This document shows positions 57,573 through 64,000 of a stretch of 64,000 nucleotides of DNA, piece after piece. A program made the position numbers and the translations under genes. The notes under the pieces are model-generated. The model searched no databases. It had not been told where the DNA came from and was given only the letters and a program-made list of their open reading frames with translations. The stretch covers positions 310,001 through 374,000 of the forward strand of contig JAHLTZ010000019.1 of NCBI GenBank assembly GCA_025786725.1, written 5' to 3'. Source of the stretch: Syncephalis fuscata. Its lineage: Eukaryota; Zoopagomycota; Zoopagomycetes; Zoopagales; Piptocephalidaceae. Position 1 is the stretch's first letter, and the number at the start of each line of letters is the position of its first letter.

Positions 57573-60500
57573 ATGAGCACTTCACCAAACGTAGCGTCTC
57601 CTCGACGTTTATCATCGCTTGTGGCATCTAGTATAGCCGTAACCAATAGTGAGAGTACGCTCAACGATGTACCGACTGTAGCGGCGGATATTACAGTCGC
57701 GAACACGCCTCCTTCTTCTAGTCGTGCAGTGCCACGTGGACGGACACCACAGCCGCGACGTTCTAACAGCAGTGGCGGTGCTGGTCGTCCCAATCTCGGC
57801 GGTAATAGCAGCAGCAACCTACGTAGTCATACAACAGGCAGTAACGCTGGTGGTTTGCCACATCCACCATCAGGCCGTGCTCCTCGTCCAGCCTATATTC
57901 AAATTCCACCGCCTATTGTTTCATGGGCCGACCATTCAGGTGGCCATAATGTAGGCGGTGGCAATACGAGTAATGGCAATGGACACGTACACCATGGATC
58001 AATCTCTACAGTACCTATTGCGTCAAATCAACCGCCAGCACGAGATAGTGAAACTGTATCGTTGCCGCCTCAAACACCATCGACACCAAGTAGTTTTGCT
58101 TCTACTATGGCTCAAATTCGTAAAAAATCATCTTATTTTCTTGGAGGGCGATTTGGTCGTAAAAATTCATTAATTTCTTCGGGTAACAACGGCAGTGTTA
58201 CTAGCAATAATGGCAGTGTCACCGGTAACAATGGAAATAGCCAAAGTGGAGCTGGTACACCACCAACATCTGCCCATACCACTAATAGTAGTGGCAGTAA
58301 AGCCGCAAAAATTGTATCTAGTGCTGCATCAGCATCTGGCATTTCTATGTGGTCCAGTGGTGGTGTAGGTAATTCTAATGTAGCTGCTAAATCATCGGGC
58401 CATAATGGCAGGTTGCCGACCGATGCCCAGTCTCTACACTCGGCCTCAATAACTCCGGGCCATATGGCGCGTGCCAAAAGTTCATCACTTCTTAGTCAAC
58501 AGAAATATCACCACCTACTTCAATGACTTCAGCCACTATGAGTGCAGCCACTACAGCAAGTACCAATGCTGCTAACGCAACAGCCAATCCAGGCACCATT
58601 CGTAAAAAGATGTCGATGCCGGCTCTTCGACAACATTCTCGTTCTGGTTCTATGTCGTCTTCATTGTCACACCACCATCACCATCAATTATCAGCTTCAG
58701 GTATTCCCTACGCAGTTACTCAAGGTTTAAACGGTGCAGGTCGACTTGGACATCATCATTTATTACATTTACCACATGGACGACATGTACGCAACGATAG
58801 TCAAGGCAGTAGTGGTGCAGGCAGTGGAGGTAGTGGCAATACTGGCAATGGTCCTGATGCACCATCGGCAGTTTCACTTCGTAATCCAGCCGAGTTTATG
58901 ATACATGCGCTATTTGTTGAGTTTGCTGCAGCAGCTGAAGGAAAATTGACATGGGTTATGAAACAGTCTATGGTAAGTAATAATATAACGCTAATTATAT
59001 TGCTCGTATTAATTACATTGATTACTATAGGAACAAGAACCAGATATGGCCAATTATTTAAGACATGGTGCAGATCCTGAATTTGACAAATTATTAGTAG
59101 CTATTGGTGCTATTGCACGTCAAAGACCAAAAGACGTGGTAGATGCGCTTATGTTATGGAGGAAAAGCAAATTAAAATCACCCGATGGAGCATGGAATCG
59201 GTAAATAGCTATATGGCAGTTAATTAATACTAAACTAATGAAATGATATTAGACATGATGGTGTTGTACAGCCTAGAAGTCAAGATATGTATAATATGCA
59301 ACGTCAACGCTGTTCCGTAAGTATACTACTATTATAGTTGTAATAATAGTAGATAATTAATATATGATTATATAGCATGTTTGTACTATTCTGCTCTTTA
59401 GAGCATTGATTGAAGTTGTTCGACAGTTGCATGAACGTACACTAGTAGGAGAATTGGGAAAGAAATTGGAAGAATTAGTATTTAAACAGATTGATGCCGA
59501 TCCGTAAGTATATTGTATAGTGTGGTGTAGTCAGTACACGTACTTATACTGTATAATAGCGATCTTGTATCTCGATCATATAATCGTAAAGCCATTATGT
59601 CATTATTTGCCGAGTTAATTGGATGGTTATCAAATATTCGGTAATAATAATAACAACAGTAATCAATACATATATTTATTAATATAATATAATATAAACA
59701 ACTCGTTTAATATAGATTTGTATCAGTAAGCGATCGATTTGTTGCAGAATTGGAGAAATTGCCACCCGATGCAGATGGTAAAGAGAATAGAAAGATAGAA
59801 ATGCTTATTCGATCAATGAGGTTTTTACGAGTCAAGGTTAGAATCGATTGATTAATTAATAACTATATTTGATTAATTTTATATTATATTATAACTATTG
59901 TATTTAAAACAGTTGTATCCTGATGCTGCTTTAAATGATACATCTGATTTCCTACAAATATTGGCGAAATTCTTTGCCAATACACACAGCTTTAAAGTAA
60001 AGCATGCTTATGCTCAACTATTTATTGATTTATTGCTACCGTTGGCACCTGTAAGTACTAATATATATGCTATATTATATTGATAAAGTATTAATACCGA
60101 TTAGAATGCTACTGTTGAAGTTAATTATCCAGGATGGGTTGATGCTATGGAAATGCTCTTTCCGCGGGCTCTTAAAATGGCCACTAAACCAAAACATTCA
60201 ATGGTAATAATACAAATAATACGAATATCAATACAAATACTAATAACTATTTATTAATTAATAGACGGGATTTCCATTTTTAACTACTGTACTTTGTGTT
60301 AGTAAACGAGATAATTTTTAAAGAATTGGCGACAATTTCTTGAAATTTGTTTCAGAGGACTAAAGGTTAGTATGCAATAGTGTTATTATGAATAGATACT
60401 GAATATCAATACTATATTATCAGGACAAGAATCTACGATTGCCTGCACTCAATGCACTGGCCCGCCTTGTATGGGTCTATTTGTCTAGATGTAAAGAAAG

Positions 60501-63500
60501 TTTCAACGTAACAAGTGAATGTATTCAGTCTATTATACGGGCATTATTTCCACTTGGTAAACGATCATTTCTACCTAGTGATGTACCAGGCGATGCATTG
60601 GTCGTTATTCTGCGTATTATACTTACTCAAGATATCGACTATGGTACAAAGCACTATGTACCATTCCTATTGGGTGGACTTGATGCTACCGGCAGTGTAA
60701 GCTGGTCTGTAGAGACACTTATACCGGAAAGAGGTGCTATTGTTATTCGGGCCTATTTACTTGCTCTTATGGATGCTGAGCGTGGCCAGAAAGAAGCCAT
60801 CTTTCCGCCTGGCAACGATTTGCGTACACTTGATCCATCGCTATTGGAATGTTCACTTGAACCATTGCCAGATCATTTATTGGTGCGTAAATCAATCCAC
60901 GATGCCGATGAACGAATGGCAGATATCATTGGTAGAATATGGACAGCATTGGACCGTAATTTTGGACAACAACTACTACTTGATGATAAGTACTTAAATA
61001 ATCGTAATATATACTCGATTTCCAACGCTGTCGTTAATGCCGCCAAAGAACTGGCCAGTGAAACAAATCAACAAGTCTACACGCATTTAACTTCTCTATC
61101 TGTATCGTATCCCATTGAAAAGCAGCCATATTTTGATCTATTACGCTGTTGCGTAGATGCTGTACCGCGATGTATGCCAGCCGGTATATCAACTCATCGC
61201 GTTGTTGAAATGTTATGTCGATACACGGCTCATGTTGATCCAGATCTAGCATTGGCAGCGGCACGGGCTCTATTGCGTCTTGGCCAGCAGCGGGGCGGAT
61301 TTATTGTCGTATCAGGCATGTCTAAGTTTATTGGTAGAATTAGTGATCAGTTTGGTGAATTGCTCGTTGGCTCCTTTGCTCATAGTAATAGCCATGGGGA
61401 AGAATTCAGTCTATTAAGGCTTTATGTTCAATTACTTGAATTATGGTCAGATGAAATGCTACTTACTGCCTCACACGATGAAGATGAATTAGCAGCCGCC
61501 ACAGCAGCTGCATCAGAAGGCGCCCCAACACCGGAGCCTAGTAAAAGTGGCCATAAGACAACAGGCACATCTACACCCACACCACTGCCTGCGCCGCCGG
61601 CTATTAAACAGCCACGATCTAAATCGTACAAAATGGCCGATCTTGATACACCCGATGTATGGAATCTTATTGAAGAGACTGAAGCCAATGGGCTTATTCT
61701 CCTTTGTAATCATGCACCGCTTAGTCGACGCTATGCCGTACGTGTACTTCGACTAGCCGTTGAAGTAGAACAGCAGTTTGAAGAACATTCATTTATGCGT
61801 AAACAACGTCGACAATTACATAAAAAACAGACATCTGCTGTTAGTGCTTTATCAAAGCTTAGCGAGCTTGAACGACAGCCACATGTGGTCGATTTATTAG
61901 ACAAGACATTAACCGAGTTTCAAGATGAACGAGTAGCTGCTTTAATGACTGCCGATGCTACTCGGGCTGCAGCCAATGATCCTGGGCCGGCCCGTGCTCC
62001 ATTATCGGTTCGGGTACTCATGAGAAACGTGGTCTGGGCAACGATATACCCGGTATGCGTCTACGTGAACTGGCCGAAAGTGAAGAGCCTGAACATCAAC
62101 TAGCCTGGCATAGAAACTTTGTCGAATTAGTAGATGCCTGTTTTGAGCGATGTCCAATTACCGTGGCCCTTTGTCGAAATACAGCTTGTGCTCGATTAAT
62201 GCAAATGCAGCCACTTGTTATTGCCACTACCGATATGTTTACATCAGCGCCTGGTACACCGATGAGTGCCACACTTCCTGGCAACTCATCAGCAGGTGGC
62301 ATGGGCCATGGTAGCCACGGCGGCAGCCTAGGTGGCAGTATGGGCCATAACGGTACAACTGGTGGTGGTCTATTGATGGTTGGGTCCACTGGTAATATCA
62401 ATGTCATGGGCAGTAGTAGCCATCACGGACATGGTACGGGTGGTGCCAATCATGGTGGCAGCGGCCATAATAGTACTGGTAATCATGGCGGGCATACTGG
62501 CCATTCTAACAATCATAGTAGCCATCATCATAGTAAATCTAGATCGGCTATTGTTACACACCATTTCCTTAATCAATGGTCACTTTATTTACGATTTGCC
62601 TGTGCTACTATGACGGTAACTGTGGATGTCATGCCACCACCATTACCGTCTACACCTACTTCTATTCTATCGACACCCAATCTATATTCACCATTAATGT
62701 CACCGGCCTCAGTTAAAGTAATGGGTGGTCGACAGCGATCCGGTTCATCCACGTCTATTCTGTCACCGGCTTTAAATGCCGTTAATGCCGTGAGTGGTGG
62801 TGGTGGTGGCCATGCGTCACGTAAACATTATCCAAGTAGTGGTCCAGAGATTAGTACAGCGCGTGATTTATTCCGATCTGTACTACCATTTGTTATATGC
62901 GATTATTTACCTATACGTGAAGCAGTAGTGGAGGCATTAGGCCATGTAAATCGTAATGTGTTTACGCAGTTACTCGATGATGTACAGCCATTTGTACGAG
63001 CAGTATTAGATGATCCCAGTTCCAATGTAACAACATCAAGACGTGATCATACAAACGTTACCACTACTACTAATGGATCAGCACCTATTGCCGGTATGCC
63101 TTATAGTAAAGCATTACATAAACACACAGCGCTATCCATGACCGAGAATGGTATCGCCAATGCTACATCCACTACAACACAAAGTGGCAATGTCATGAGT
63201 CCACGCGGACTTACACCAGTACTTACTCGATCATTTGGAACACAGAATGTAGTGAATCCACATTCAACACATCCACATGGTAACTCATCATCATCATCGA
63301 TGTCATCCTCGTCGATGTCGTCATCGTCTAATGCAGCGACTAGACGTAAACGGCCCATTGATCGACTACGTATTGATATTACGCGTATTTATCATATGAT
63401 GTCGCGCTTTCTACGTTATGATGAATACCTTACCCATGCCAATGTGGTACCTAGATTGGCCCATTGGTTAAAAGAGACCCTTCACTTTTTAGGTGATGCT

Positions 63501-64000
63501 GAAGTACAGCTGGATTGGGACTTTCAAGAATTACGCCGTCATTTTGCCGGTCTAGTTGAAAATATGTGCTGGCATTTGCCACGACAAGCCAATGCCGCTC
63601 GTATGATTCCCTTTGAAATGCGACTTGGTCTTTATCAAACACTAGAGGAATGGTGTGGACATGGTCGACATCGTGAATTAACGCGTCGACGCGAATTGGC
63701 TATGATGGAGTCAGTGCTAAGTCGATGCAAGAATATCAATGATCAGGGTCATATGACGAAGATATTTGGTGAACAGCGACGATCTATAGAAGTGGCGGCA
63801 TTACGCGCGATGGCTGCTTGTTGTCGTGGTCCATTGTCGATTGATATTGGTTATAATCAACAGCAACCCGTTATAGTTGCCTTTCCATTAAATGCTATCC
63901 ATGAATGGATTGAATCGGTATTTACGCGGCCCGATAGACGATTACATTCAGTGGCCAGATCAGCGCTTGAATCGCTACTTACCTTTAATGCCGATACACC
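57573..64000 (+). CDS. TAO3: Tao3/Mor2/Furry-type cell morphogenesis protein (5' part)
   Basis: Proposed exons: 57573-58972, 59031-59200, 59253-59316, 59376-59503, 59560-59640, 59716-59836, 59913-60050, 60105-60203, 60265-60365 and 60424 to beyond the window. The N-terminal 430 residues are disordered. The Furry N-terminal HEAT-like domain begins PAEFMIHALFVEFAAAAEGK and continues DPEFDKLLVAIGAIARQRPK, DALMLWRKSK, FRALIEVVRQLHERTL, FVSVSDRFVAELEKLPPD, FANTHSFKVKHAYAQLF, NYPGWVDAMEMLFPRA and LPALNALARLVWVYLSRC. Tao3/Mor2/Furry scaffolds NDR/LATS kinases (the RAM/MOR pathway) for polarised growth. A His/Gly/Ser-rich insert (about 62250-62540) interrupts the helical region. Frame is lost by one missing base near 58470-58500, at T5 60315-60319 and at GGG 62012-62014; each repair gives conserved-looking sequence. 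All nine introns lie in the first half. Confidence 0.85.

Overview
The window is eukaryotic nuclear DNA, most likely from an early-diverging fungus. Genes are split by short GT-AG introns (mostly 45-75 bp, often GTAAGT donors), coding regions are moderately GC-balanced, and the long intergenic stretches are very AT-rich. Fungal or opisthokont markers include Tao3/Mor2/Furry, Arb1, a BCS1-like AAA protein, tandem Pmp3 proteolipids, Rpt6, uL13, SF3b p14, a PYM homologue, a Nup35/53 homologue and an arrestin. PYM, a SMIM13-like microprotein and an RNF212/Zip3-type RING protein argue against budding yeast, but the species cannot be named from the sequence. All exon maps below were assembled by eye from reading frame, splice signals and family resemblance; any boundary may be off by a few bases.

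Layout. 0.5-11.2 kb: reticulon-like protein, an eight-cysteine secreted protein, an actinoporin-fold protein, two tandem Pmp3-like proteolipids, and a second eight-cysteine secreted protein paralogous to the first. 12.8-20.8 kb: BCS1-like AAA ATPase, Zip3/RNF212-like RING protein, two or three unrecognised proteins, and Arb1 (ABCF). 20.9-28.2 kb: repeat-rich, gene-poor block with a decayed Mutator-like transposon, a broken gag-like pseudogene and dispersed repeats. 28.2-34.4 kb: ribosomal protein uL13, a SMIM13-like microprotein, Nup35/53, and a secretory protein-kinase-like protein. 34.4-38.5 kb: AT-rich, holding a large double-unit palindrome and a tRNA-Ser(CGA). 38.5-42.5 kb: proteasome ATPase Rpt6 and a bHLH transcription factor, followed by a 3.8 kb gene desert. 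46.3-50.6 kb: a long arrestin-domain protein. 52.5 kb: tRNA-Ser(TGA). 53.2-56.2 kb: seven-TM receptor, SF3b p14, PYM. 57.6 kb to the window end: 5' part of a Tao3/Furry-type cell-morphogenesis protein.

The genes are a mixed housekeeping set (translation, ribosome recycling and export, proteasome, splicing, nuclear pore, ER shaping) plus membrane and secreted proteins; no operon-like or biosynthetic cluster is apparent. The most striking technical feature is that five otherwise convincing genes carry eight frame breaks, every one explained by exactly one missing base and most lying in homopolymers. This points to uncorrected deletion errors in the assembly rather than gene decay. I did not find a clearly novel defence or mobile system; the best candidates for follow-up are the 1.4 kb palindrome, the actinoporin-fold protein, the secreted eight-cysteine family and the secretory kinase.
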